64,000 bases of DNA, taken from Tubiluchus corallicola. Lineage: Eukaryota; Priapulida; Priapulimorpha; Priapulimorphida; Tubiluchidae. The stretch covers positions 229,001 to 293,000 of the forward strand of contig JAQGDQ010000185.1 in assembly GCA_030141605.1 (NCBI GenBank), given 5' to 3'. A program made the translations under genes and the position numbers. Every line of letters starts with the position of its first letter. Positions within the stretch are counted from its first letter, which is position 1. Below the pieces are notes generated by a model. That model had not been told where the DNA came from, did no database searches, and was given only the letters and a program-made list of their open reading frames with translations. Positions 49,311 through 62,292 of the stretch are shown here, one piece after another.

Positions 49311-52300
49311 CTTTTTTTACGAAATGAAAATAACGAAAATACCAAGCAGGTACACACCCAGTGGTAATGAATGAAAAGTTTTTTTCTTTCTTCTTGCCAC
49401 AAAATACTTACTTGCGATAAAAAAAAGTTCGGTAAATGAGAAAGTTCTGTTCAAAGTAATTAGGGGTTATTAATTTCTAGTATTTTCTACATTTGCTGAC
49501 AACAAAATGCACACTCAATAAAGGTGCAAAACCTAGTTATTTTGATCATGCAGTTATATTAAATTTGCCCGAGCAAAAGCAGTAATTACAAGTTTTGAAA
49601 TATTTTACTGAATGTAGTTAGTAAAGTTTAGCAAACACCTGTAACTGTGTTGTTTACCTTTCCATTATACAAAACTCATGAATCACCTTTAAAGTTATAA
49701 GCTCGTCTAGCAACATCTCCAAAACTTCTGCCAAGATGATAAATCTGCCATAATTAACTCATAATTACTACACTAAATTAACCATTCTATTTTGTGCAAT
49801 CATTTAATAAGTACATTTAGGGCAAAATAACGACGCTGTCGTTTTGGAGATACCACAACACAATACACAATAGGCCTATCGTTAGTGGTTACATTAATGG
49901 CCACAACATATATACCAAATAATAGGCCTATCATTAAAAAACATGCTGCAACCGACTCAGATTTACAGCTTTATGTAGTGCCAAAACTCTGGCTATAACT
50001 GGCTTACTACAATGTGACTCACGAATAAGTACAAAAATGGAACCGACTCACCTGTACAAAGGCTGGTCGCCAAGGGAAGAAAGGTAGCACAGTTAAGTCA
50101 GGTGAGGTCGATAACAAAATTCGTGTAGCACGCTGAATCTTAAAAAACTAATCTTACAGCAACTTTCTAAGTATATTTCATTTATTCTTTTAAGACCTCA
50201 TGCACAAAACCGAAAACTTCAAGTTGACTAAATAACGGTAATGAGTAAAATATTCCTTACACACGTATTCAATGGTACAGCAAACCAATAATTCTGTCTC
50301 TAACTCTCCGCCTCCATAGCCAAGCTACCTATTGGACATGCGCAACACAAGCGGGTGTCGCTACCTGTGGCCAGGTAAACGAACTTTGTTACGATACCTC
50401 CCGATAAACTAAGTATGTACATCAAGGAAATTTTACTGAACGCAAACTGTAAATAAAAATCGTTCAACGTAAAATTTTAAAATAATCAAATTATTTAGCT
50501 ATCATTTTGGCTAAAACTAAGGTATGGGGCTTGTGCTCGTTTACACTGGAACTTAGAAATAAGCCGATTGGTTCACAGAGAGCTAAAAAAAACATGCCAA
50601 AATTTAATAAAGCGTTAGGTACTACTAGTACATAAATTCACGCTAGCAATATTACCACCAACGCCTACAGAGGAGGTACCAATCTTACGAAAAGCCCTTA
50701 CAATCTCATGTTATAAGCCCCTATTGCTTATGAATAATACATGACAGCCTATCAAAATTTCCGTGCAGCGTGCGCTATTTATAAGGGAAATCTTGCTGGT
50801 TGTGACATACTGCAATATGCAGGTATTCCGACACAGGTCAATGACACTGTAAGTAAACTACCAGCATGCAATAAAAACCACCTAAAACTTACAGGTTAAC
50901 CCATCAACTTGTAAATTTGAATTCCGTTTCACTGCACAGGAGTATTATTTTTAGCTGAGTACGGCCAGAAAGTTAAAGTAACTCCAGGATCCAAATCGTA
51001 AAGGACAACTAAAACATATGCCCGTGCCTGTTATGTAGCTATGATAATAATAAGTATTGTATTGTTAATTTGTTATGCTACTAAACCTACGCGGTCAATA
51101 AATTAAACTATGTATCTACAATATAGATTTTTTGTGCATTGACGATTATGCTTGGGGCTGCAAAATTTTCAGGCAAAAAGATCTTTGTATTGCAGCCGCT
51201 AACGTAGCCGTATGCTCAGACGTTGATTAGACCCATAGATGATGCTGCCATCTGTGAGAAGTAACATAAACCATTGCTTCGCGTGACTGCGATTTGGAAG
51301 AGAAACATATATAATATGAATTTCAAAATCTAGGGCCAGATTTATGGACGATTTAACGAATAGGAAAAAGGATGGCAGATTTAAGTGGGATTTATCAAGC
51401 CTTTTAATTTACGAATTTTTGTAAGATGTTTCTCAAAGTTTCACTAGAAAACTTGATAAATATTCTTACGAACTTCGTTCTATTTTGCGTAATATCGTTT
51501 TTACGAATATTCTTGCGAACGCAGTGATAAATCAGAATTAACATTTGAAAACCGTGTCACTCAAATACCTTAATCGGAGAAAAAATTTAATGTATTCACC
51601 GTCCAAACCCATAAAAACTGCATAATTGGGTGCAGCTATACGGCCTTTTTCTTCTTTATACAGGACGTTCCAGAATTAACCAGTGAAAGAAGAAACACAT
51701 AAGAATTCACCTGATATGCATATATATATGGGAATGTACAAAAACAAAGTTATATGGTAGTTAGTTACTGTATCAAAAGAAGTAACTAACGACAGGCTAT
51801 TAAAACATTAAATAAAAGATACAGGTGTTTATGCCATTTTTATGAATCGCTACGTTTACACCTCATCTTCATAAAAATCATAGTGTAATAGTAGGAAACT
51901 TAAAGTAGAGTTCAGTATTGGCATCAGATAAGAACAAAATACTTAACTTTCCATTAAATTCATGTAACAGATGTACATGTATTAGCACCGCAGTTTTATT
52001 AGGTCTAATTTTGAACATTCAGCATGTCGTGTCGGTGCTATTGTGACTGAATACCAGGCCTCTCGGACAATGAAAATTACAGCTCTAATCTCCACAATTA
52101 CCCGTCCACACTTGTACGATGTCCTCAAATATGGTTTACAGACAGATGTAATATGGGGCAGGAGTATATTCACAGCGATTATACAGACAGGTAGTACATG
52201 ACGATTGCACATCATTATCATTGTCTCATTAGGTGGATTACGCATACACCTGTGTACATAGGTGATGTAAACCAGCACAACGCTACTAACCTTTGAACTG

Positions 52301-52875
52301 ACGCATGAGTGTACGGTAATGTTTACAGGCCTATTAGGCATCGTTCCTGGCTCGTTTTCATCGAGTTTTATTATCCCCGGAACAGCTGGTCCAACAAGAG
52401 AGTTCAAAACTGGCTACAGAGAGTTGAGTATTATTGATGAATTTCTAAGTATCGCTCTCCATATAATTTCGACAACCATTCAAATATTCGTTTCTTGCTA
52501 CCCTATAGAGAGTCTACGTCCTACACATGTAAAATCGTAGACAGGCCTAACAATTTAACAAGCCCCCAAAAAGACTTCAGAGTTCTTGTATTTATTGAAT
52601 GTCATGTATATTTGGGCACGCAGAAACACGAAATTGCAGAGACTTTCTAAAAATCCAAATAATTTCTTGAGAAGAACTACGCGAAAGGAAATTAAACAAC
52701 AAAAAGTAACAATCGCTGGAAACAATTGTATTTGTTTAGCAATAATTATTCATTACGAGTGTCAAAAGGAACTTTAAAAGATATTTAGTTCCACTGTCCA
52801 CGCCATAAAATTCACCGTCCGTTTTAAAATTAAACTAAATAATTTCATGACCATTCTAAAAATTATTTCACTTAC

Positions 52876-53000
52876 GCAATATCTTTGATCAGCTCATGTT
52901 TCAGATCGCCCTTCGGTCGAATAAACCTGAACGATTCTGACCGTTTCCTCGTCACCACAGGCCTCTGTGACATGCTGTCTGTATCCGCTTGTTTTTCCAT
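52876..53000 (-). CDS. First coding exon (1a) of the main scaffold-like gene
   Basis: The minus-strand ATG at 53000 starts 41 codons plus two bases (starts MEKQADTDSMSQRPVV, ends KHELIKDI) that lead to a near-consensus donor TTGC|GTAAGTG at 52875. The outgoing phase 2 joins exon 2 to give ...KDIA then SGSRRSSSS. In-frame codons upstream of this ATG contain no other ATG before a stop at 53054-53052, which supports the start; +4 is G but -3 is C, so the context is only moderate. The peptide is basic and includes RKRSESF, a possible AGC-kinase or 14-3-3-type site. It must skip about 32 kb to reach exon 2 unless the 30.7 kb cassette is used. No signal peptide. Confidence 0.85.
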
Positions 53001-53047
53001 TTGAGGTTTTTTCTCTTGTAGGTCCAACAAAAGAGTTGAGGTTCTAG

Positions 53048-53060
53048 CCAATCAGCCAAT
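53048..53060 (-). promoter_or_regulatory. Paired CCAAT boxes upstream of exon 1a
   Basis: Two CCAAT pentamers (53048-53052 and 53056-53060, written on the plus strand; ATTGG on the transcribed strand) lie 48-60 nt upstream of the exon 1a ATG. The region to about 53.5 kb is GC-richer than the introns and could be the proximal promoter. No TATA box is evident. They are close to the ATG, so the transcription start could lie further upstream with these inside the 5' UTR. Confidence 0.25.
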
Positions 53061-54821
53061 TTTTGATTAAACACTGTCCATATAGTCGTGGCATTAACTG
53101 CATGTTATCAGTTTTATAGTGAAACACGCACGCTGCACATACGGCTAATGTTCATAGCCGTCGCCGTCGCCTTACCATACTTGTAATTACTAGTTTAAGT
53201 TTAAACTGGTAAGCTAATTAAACTGCTTAAAAGTTTCCGCTCGTTAAAATGGAACGCTGGGAATGAAATTCCTCGCGTTTGTCGCACGCAGTCTGCCTTC
53301 TCTGCGGTGGCTTTCCTTGTTATTATCTAGCTTGCTCTGATAGTCAAATAACCTGCTGACCAATCGTGGTCAGTTTGCCAGTCAAGACCAGCGTATTTTT
53401 TTAAAGAGTAGCCCGCCTAGGCATAGAGAGCACAAATTCCAGGGTTCTATAAAAACGGTGCAACGAAAAGACCTTCCCAAGTCCAGTTGGAGAGTAAACA
53501 CTCTGGGCACAAAGCCACAGACAAACGAATAATGGCTTACCAATAAATCCACAAACAGCTAAGGCAGAATATCAATTTTGCCTGGTCCTTTTTTATACAG
53601 CTATTACCTTCGTGCTTCTGCTATCGTTCTTATTTTTATGAATTTTTATATTTTACCAAATTTCTTCCAGATATTGCCGAAATCGTTTTTACTGATTTCT
53701 GATGCTGGTGCCGCAACATGGCAAAAATAATAGTAAAAACGCTTGTTTTACGGCCCGAAAGCAGAAGTTACAAACGAATCCAGGTTCCAACTTCAATGAA
53801 GTAGAGCACTCAAAAATAGAAACAAAACTATGCCATCAATTTTGACCCATTATATTGACCACAACGTACATTCTCGTGACAAATCAACAGAACAGTTTTC
53901 GCAAAATGACGACAGCACGAACCAAACTGCACACTACCTCGTCTGTTTACGACTACGTCAGGCAAGGTTTTACACGTTAGTTCACAAGTGATTATAATAT
54001 AATCATTGTTTGAGCACTAATCCCTCGCCAGCCGGACGAATTATAAACTCAAGTTCCGGATTTTTTGCATCTCTAGCATCTTTGCGATCACCAGGTACAT
54101 CGAATAGGTAACAACATTCCCTTTAAACAGCTTTCATGAAAATATAGAACGATAACTCCAATATTACACTTGCTGATGTTTGAACATCGTTTTTCTGTTT
54201 AAACTTATCTAAGAATAAACAGTTAAACGCCGATGCTAGCCTGTTTGTCCAGTATAACTAGCACAGATACAGACTGCATGTACTCAACTTGAAAAGGACT
54301 GCTCCCCCACCTCCTATAACAATGCCGCCTGGTCTAGCGCATCCTGTTCAACTTCCTCAATTCAAATAACCCATTTTATTTTTCACCTGCCTGTGCCATT
54401 GAGAAAGACAAACATATAACGGTTCACCCTCAGCTTCCTTAGAACAGACAAAAGACAAAACAGACAGGTTTTAACGTTCTGGGGAGAGTACGGTAAAACG
54501 AACCCGGGTAGAAGGGATCAGAACTAAGAAGACAAGTAAAAATTAGCAGGGTCATATGACATCCATTGTTAATTTAAAAGACTAATGTAAATGTGCAAAA
54601 AATGTATACGGAAAGTGAAAAAGTGGCTGCATGAGCAAAACCTTTTACTCGATGAAGCTGCAGAGGCAAAATAAGCAGGTACGGCGGAAAGAATCCTGGG
54701 GCATAATAACTCCTGTACCAAATTCAGAATTCAAAAACATACCTACGTAATGCAGATGTGAGTGACGGGACCAGTATCTACATCATTTTCAAGGATAATC
54801 CTCTAAGATTAAGGATTAAAC

Positions 54822-54857
54822 TGACATAGGGTTTCAAAGAATTGGAACCCTACGTCA
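54822..54857. repeat. Hairpin-forming inverted repeat
   Basis: TGACATAGGGTT (54822-54833) pairs with AACCCTACGTCA (54846-54857) with one mismatch in twelve and a 12-nt loop. It may be the end of a foldback or inverted-repeat element; no partner copy was found. Confidence 0.5.
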
Positions 54858-56897
54858 CATGTATACAATCTTCCTCTACGTCGAGGGGGGAGTAGAATGG
54901 CAGACGAAACCGCCCAGAGACAGATCCTCAAGCACTCAAGCAGTCACCCATCCATTTATTGATGTAGGCTTAGTGTAGCTTAACTTCAGCCGTACGCATA
55001 CTCATACCATGACCAATGAACTATATCCCTATAGGCGATATTACCTGATTAGTTAATTTCTAATAAAATCTTTTAATGTCTTCTTAGCATATAAGCTTCC
55101 TGGAAAACAGAAGGTCTTGGGTTTGAGGCCCAGTGGAGGTGCAAACTTTTCCTGACTTTGCAATTTGGTATTGCTTTTGCGCGCTTGTATGATAAAAATC
55201 TTTTTTAAACACGGGTTAAAGTCCATTAACTTTAACTTATGGATTACATAAATTTAATTCTTTTTCAAATACACGCTACTAAAATGGCTAGTGAACATCA
55301 ATATTTAACAACGTAGCTAATCTATACAGTAATAGAGAACGATGAGCATTATATTGCAAATGCCGAGATTTGGAAAATTGGAAAACACCAAGAATTACTG
55401 CTCCTCACAACAATTACTCAAAATCGACTATTTCACACGTAAATCGCACGCAAAACTGGTTATTTTAATGCAAAAGTAGGCACTTCGGGCAGGTCTTTGG
55501 CATGACTTTTTCTATTGTGTACTTTGTTGAAAAGAAGAATAGCGTCTCTGAACCGGGGGCTACTTTTTCTCAAACCGCGACGTTTAGATGAGTTTAGGAG
55601 CACGTTTTACGGTAAATAGGATTTTGAAGATTGCTGCTATTAAACACTTTTGAACACAAAAGCTTTGGAAAGCACTAAAATGTCGATAGGTCGGACAGAT
55701 TTTGGTTTTCTACCTTGAACTAAGAATTTTAGAAAACGAATTAATTTTTTTAATCAATATGAGCAACTAATGCCAAGGTATAAAAACGCAAATAGTACTG
55801 ATGAACTAGACATAACACTGTGCAAAGCGTGTCTATTTATATTACTTTTTATTTTGTTTTATTTTCGACTCAAAAATGGTATCTAAAAGGAGTATTACGC
55901 TGAGATATAAGCAAAAACGCATTAAAAACATCACTTATATCGTTATTTTTCAGCCGCAATTGAATCTGCCTTAATAATTATACAGGATCAATCATCTGAA
56001 CTAAAATTCAGTGGTTTTGTACAATCTTTCGATCTTTTAGGCTTGTGTGTTGCGGAAGAACTTTACTGGTTACTAACTTTAATGTACCATATGAATAAAC
56101 TTTACAAAACTGTGTTTAACAGTTAAAACTAGTAATTTATAGTCATTATTGCACCCATTGTGTTAGGAAACTAATACTTGAGGTCTATTTGTGTTCGATA
56201 ATCAAGAAAACATTACTGCAAAATCTGCGCCAGGTAAGCGTCTTCCATTATAATATTATTTTAATTGTTGAATTCCAGCACGAAAACGCCCACTAGAGCT
56301 GTTATTTTTTCGCGAAAAAACGGCGGCTACACGACACACAGTTAAACCACAGTAAACCGGCTACTCAAAATCACAAAATGATGTGCACCAAATAGGCTTA
56401 ACCGGCTTTAACTAATTCGACACACACAAAAAACATCAGCCTGTTGCAAATTCACAAAACTTTACTGCACCATCCCAACTCAAACCGCAATGTGTAGTCT
56501 CCCAAGAAGAGAATTATTTGAACTTTCGCTTGACACAGCACAAACATCTGACCGGACAAGATGTGTGCATAAAATCTTAACCGAAATGAATAGGCATCGC
56601 AAGACAGCGAAGACTGAACACGAGAAAATAACCAATGTAGTGCAATTGAAAACTGTAGCAGGTTGACAGGTATAATCAGTCAAGTTGTACTGCAGAAATG
56701 AAGATTGCATGACATGCAGCAGGTTCGCTGTCCAGATTTCCATGCACAAAGGACCGTGTTGTGTGTACATTCCTTGAGTCAGTTAGTGAGTTCGTTGGTC
56801 ATTAGACAGACTCTCGGGTAATTCAACGTTAGATACGGTTGTTTGATCGCTTACATCTTATGCGTAGCCGATATTCAACTTTCTTGACGGTAAGCCA

Positions 56898-57110
56898 ACC
56901 AATCAATCAGTCAGCTAGTCAGTCAGCGGCCAGTTTGTCGGTCAGCTATACTCGGTAATGAATCGATAATGAGAGAAAATAGTAAGCCAGTCAGTCAGGT
57001 AGGCAGGTAGGAGTTAGTTAGTCAGTTATTCAGTCAGTCAGGTAGGCAGGTAGGAGTTAGTTAGTCAGTCATTCAGTCAGTCAGTCATTCAGTTAGATCA
57101 GCTCTTAGGT
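56898..57110. repeat. Degenerate CAGT-type repeat with a longer duplicated unit
   Basis: Interspersed cagt and tcag tetramers, with a longer segment containing caggtaggcaggtaggagtt repeated twice (about 56997 and 57039). It looks like an aged microsatellite of the same tetranucleotide type as the intact one at 61.6 kb. Confidence 0.7.
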
Positions 57111-57478
57111 TCAATCATTAAGCGTCAGTCAAATGATCGGTTTAGATACGAAACGTTTCGCTTATACATACATTCATAATCATGTCAGCAGACAATAACA
57201 AACAAAAATAACTTTTAATGACTTTCAAACTTTTAAGTTTGTGCATATGTTTGCCCTTCTTGTGTTCAAAAACGCTGAGTAGTGACAGTTCGACTTGTAT
57301 GCAAAATTATGCCCATAAACTGTGACACTGGTTGTTTGCGTAGACAGTGGAAGACAGACGTGGAATGTAAGTTATGATATACATAATGCAACTTAAACTT
57401 AATATCAACTTTATAAAATTACGCATAACATTTTGTGTGCTTTTGGAGCATCTAGCGTTTTCGAATTTGCACTTACAC

Positions 57479-57676
57479 CGGGTGGCGTAGCTCCATGGTA
57501 GCGGGCTCAATTCCCAACCGGGTCATACCAATGACTTAAAAAATGGCACCGCTGGTTCTTCGACCAAGCACGCGCGTTTATCGAAGTAGCATGCGTGCAA
57601 TAATAATCGAGACCACCTTGCAAATAAGTATTGAGGTACGCAAGGTATTATGTCCTAAACGAAATTATTATTATAT
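57479..57676 (+). mobile_element. tRNA-derived SINE, copy 2
   Basis: A tRNA-like head with an A-box-like gtagctccatggtagcg (57487 on) and a B-box remnant (about 57504-57515) is followed by the core GGTCATACCA (57521-57530), a ttaaaaaatggcacc segment and an ATT-rich tail. The head is shorter than in copy 1, as if the stretch between the boxes were deleted. The same core in both copies defines one family. Confidence 0.65.
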
Positions 57677-60600
57677 GCAGAGGCTTGAAACTTATTACTA
57701 ATATTTTACAATATAACAATTCCTATATGCAATAAATTACTTGACATTCATTTGATATATACGCCTGTCACGTACTAGCTGAATGTAGCCTGAAATTTTG
57801 TTTCAAGTTTACACGAGATTTACGTGGATTAAATAAACAGTTTTCTGTAAGGCATTTACAAAAATAACACGCATGTTGAACTTGCAGCGGCTTAAAATTT
57901 TTCTTACCACAAAGTCTGTTTATTCTAAAAGGAGGTCTAGAGCTTAGTTACAGTTGAAAAAATGGAAATAAAACGACAATTTTATAAACTCGGAATGTTT
58001 AACTTTTGTGTGTGTGAGAGATAAGGTCAGCCCAATGCACTCAGTCTGTAAATTCGATCGAATCCTATCTAGTGTCATATATCTAGATAGCATAAGTTGA
58101 TTTTAAAAAAATGTTTCTTCTGTGCATATATTATGAGGGGGTGACCTGCAAAGTCACGAATCTATGATTTTTGAAAAAAACTGAGATGTACACCAAAATA
58201 TAGATCTCGACGAAGTTTTTACTTTGAAAAGCAAGGTATTTGCAAATAAATGCATCTTTATCACTATTTTAACAGTCTTTTTTCACAAGAACTTGCAAAC
58301 TCTACTATCTTCCCCCTGACAGAGATATGCAAACATGCTTATCTTAAATTAAATCAAGTTAAATTTTCTCAAAACGTGCTTACTTTTAGATACGTGACTC
58401 TGCGCACCTGCTCACATACAAATAAAATATACACATTAACCATCGCTGTTTTAATATCTGTGATTACTAAAATTAAAAGTAAAAAAGTGACCGGTATCGC
58501 AATCACTTCATTTGCAGAATTGCATAACACATCTTCAAGAATAAGTGAAAGAGGCTGGCCAACTTGGAAAACACAAATAATTGCTACACTTCCTACTCAA
58601 ATCGCCGTAAAATTCCAACAGGTTCTTCACTTAATTGTAATTTTGCTACGGATATATGTAAGGCTGACTCATTTTTGATCAAACGAGTGGAAGACGTTCG
58701 TTTACGTAGGATATGGTTTATTTTGGTTTAATTTATGTGATATGATATGTGGCCAACACGGCCAATCAAGATACGTTTTACAAACAATCCACATTTTACA
58801 TGCATATATGAGAGTATTTAGCTGCAAAACATTGTATCATTAGATGTCAGCATAATACAGGACGACTTCTCTTCATCACTAAACATTACATTGTTAAGAT
58901 GCAGTTCAGTTGCAGAACTATTTAAAAATTTACGTGCTACTGCGTGCTTAGAGCAATAAAACAAGAAAAGTAATTTTGCAAGACCTAGCTAGCCGTGGCC
59001 CGCAACTGATGCACACTAACGCATATTTCTCTAAAACTCAAGTATTTTATAGCCAATGCGCAGGTAATTAAAACTATATAATGGCTTACTTGTTACAATT
59101 TTCCCCAGAGTTGCTTTTGTGTGGAATTTGTTCATCAGAACCGTGCTTTCTTACTGGTTTTTGATTGTTTCTTGCTAAGTATGGCACCACACAGGTGCAT
59201 TCGACAAACTGCTCATGCACACAAAATGAGTTTTTATAATAAAAAATAACATGAAAATTTGGTATAATCTAAAATTGAGAGCTATAAAAAATATTCGTAG
59301 AGTGACGAAAACTAAAATTTTCTCTACAAAAACAATATTGAAATTAAATACATACAAAAAAACTTATGTAAATTTCGTTACTTACCTATTACAAGAAATA
59401 GACACATGAAAAAGAAAAAAGAACAACAATTAGTATAAGCATAGAAAAAATTACAAAGTAGTTTTAATTATTGCATTATTTATTTTACCTATGACTGTTG
59501 GGAACTTTAAAAATTGTACACTTAAGTTTCAGGCCCGACCCCAAGTTGACTGTTTAAACACAATGTGGACAATTCAGCAAAATAAACACAAAAACCGCAT
59601 AGTTTAACTGACTTAAAATTTTGGGAATGAAAAGTCGACGAGTTTATAGAAAGCTGCTGTTTTGTCACCAAACAGAAAACCGGGCAATAAACTGAACAAA
59701 CTCGGGGTGTAAGTGGAACAAAATAAACTAGATGCCAGGCCCAAACATTTTCACTTAAATGAAATAAAACTTTCCTTTGTTCAGATTATTTCGTTCACCC
59801 ATCTAGTACTTTTAATGCATTTGCAGCTTAACTTTCAACTACTTTTCTAAAAAGAGCTGAAAATTTTTACACTAGAAACAGCTTTTGAAATGCAATTAGC
59901 AGCAAGCCAATAAAAGTGAGCAATTACTAAGCTAGGTACTATAACAGCTACAGCTGTACATAAGAAAATATACTCATGTTATTTCATCCCATGTCTACTA
60001 AATATCTCCATGAATTCCCAGTAACTTAAGAATATCGTTCCATGGATTCCTACGGCTCAACACACACGCGAAACCAGTTAACTATATAATATGAATTGGC
60101 CAACACAAAACGAAGAATTTATGAACCTGTTTGACTTCTTATTTTATAAAAAGTGATGGTTTAGTAAACGTTTTAAAATAAAAATAGATCTTGCGTTTTT
60201 CTTTGGCAATTGGTTTAAAGAGAAGTTTTGTTAAAGAAAAAAGATTAGTATAAAATTAAATAAAACAAATTTATTTCTGAGCAACATAGATTTAGTTCTT
60301 GTTACTGTAGTGCTTTTAGACAGTAAAATGCGTGCAATAAAATGATAAATATTTACATATTTAAAGTATTTAATGGAATTGAAAAGCACGAAGTCATTTT
60401 CTAAAGCCTCGTGATTCAGAGAGTGTTACACAAATTTACAAATCAGTCGTATTTCAGAAAACACAAAATTATATTTCTACTATAAGTATGCGTTTCATTG
60501 GGCCGAGAAGCAAAATCAAGAAACACCACAAATAACAATGGAAATCAAATTTTGATTTTACTCTAGGGTGTGAAGTCAAGGATGAAAAACGGCCATTTGT

Positions 60601-61568
60601 AGAGTGCACGAAAAATAGAGATCTTGCGGTTCGTCAAAAACCGGCCTGTGGCGCCATCTGTTAATAATAGTGTTACAAAATTAAACTTTCAAAATTCGGA
60701 AGTTACAGGCGATAATCAATGCAATAACCACACAATTTTGAATCAATCGCAATGTTAACTGTTTCATTCATAATAGTAAGCTAAACTGAAGCTAACTCGA
60801 TATTTTAGAAGCACAAAAACAAGCATTTTAACACATGACACATCACCATAATCTCGTCTCATATTTACTCAAAAATGGAATCAGGATTATTGGGCTGAGG
60901 GTATAATTAATTCAGACAGCTCTAATAATCAATAAAAATTACCATTTCTCCCTTTTTTCAAACACTGAAAGCCGCATTCCTGGCAATAAAGATCAACCAA
61001 TGAACTGATTGTATGGGTTAGTCTATGGGTATTATTCATATAACCGCAGGGGATCATAAATATCACTGACTTGACAGTAACTATGCTGCGCTAATGAAAA
61101 AATGCTTAAAGAACATAATTTCGAAACTCTAAACACGACTGGAACGAGCGAGAATAGGCGGGCTTGTCCCTATCCTATTAATATCAGCTAATTCCCCATA
61201 TCATCAAAGCAGCAGTGTGACGGTTAGATTTCAAGGATAAGTTCTCAGTTACGGAATTCTCTTTCACTGAATGGCACGGATTATGTCTGTCAGATGAGCT
61301 ACACCTTTCAGCGCTTTTGTCGCATCAGCCACTATTTGTGTAAATTTCTTGTGCTAATAATGCGTGAAAAACAACTTTTTCTTATGAATGGGATACAACG
61401 TATCAAAAATTCTGTGCTGCAAATGTATTAGAAACTGGTTTAATGCAAAGGAATAGCGAATTAATAGAATGGCAAAATAACTGACTGGCTTGTTGTATAG
61501 CTGACTGAATGTTGAAAGCACTGAATATCAGACTAGCTGGCTGAATGACTGACTACTAACTGAATGAG

Positions 61569-61912
<344 letters not shown>

Positions 61913-62173
61913 GGAGTGACTAAACGAATTCACGAATAACTGACTAATTCCCAGGCTTACTTATTTGAGGAATTTATCGATGACACAAGGCCTAGATGTC
62001 AAGACCGTTTAACTGTTGGCGGCTGACTGACTAAGAAAATTAATTGACCGATATGTGGGCTGTATAATTATCCAACAGACGGAGTGACTACGTGTTTTTG
62101 TTTTATTTTTCGCTTTAGCTTTTTTGTTAATCTTGGTTGTGTGACTTTATTTCAAATTTCAACTATGCCTGCC

Positions 62174-62207
62174 CTCATTATTATTATTATTATTATTATT
62201 AATATTA

Positions 62208-62278
<71 letters not shown>

Positions 62279-62292
62279 ATTAATATTATCAT
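62174..62292 (+). repeat. ATT trinucleotide microsatellite
   Basis: About 119 bp of ATT/TTA units with a few interruptions (aatattatc) at both ends in mirrored positions. The 87-codon poly-Ile frame across it is a repeat artefact. Confidence 0.95.

Larger units (their letters stand above)
32573..52875 (-). other. Rest of the giant first intron (exon 1a to promoter 1b)
   Basis: About 20 kb. It contains an 84-bp tandem repeat (36.1 kb), a 42-bp tandem duplication (38.9 kb), an inverted-repeat transposon (40.5-41.0 kb), a SINE (44.2 kb) and exon-like islands near 42.9, 49.2 and 50.1 kb. A GC-richer minus-strand frame of 141 codons (52407-51982) starts at TTG and lacks recognisable motifs. A decayed-looking coding remnant may lie at about 46.6-47.1 kb on the minus strand. 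Most other frames are short and stop-dense. Confidence 0.6.

Noticed and set aside
58250-58678. 142-codon plus-strand frame
   Set aside because: A frame of this length is not surprising by chance in 64 kb of AT-rich DNA; there is no motif, no splice signal and ordinary intergenic base composition.
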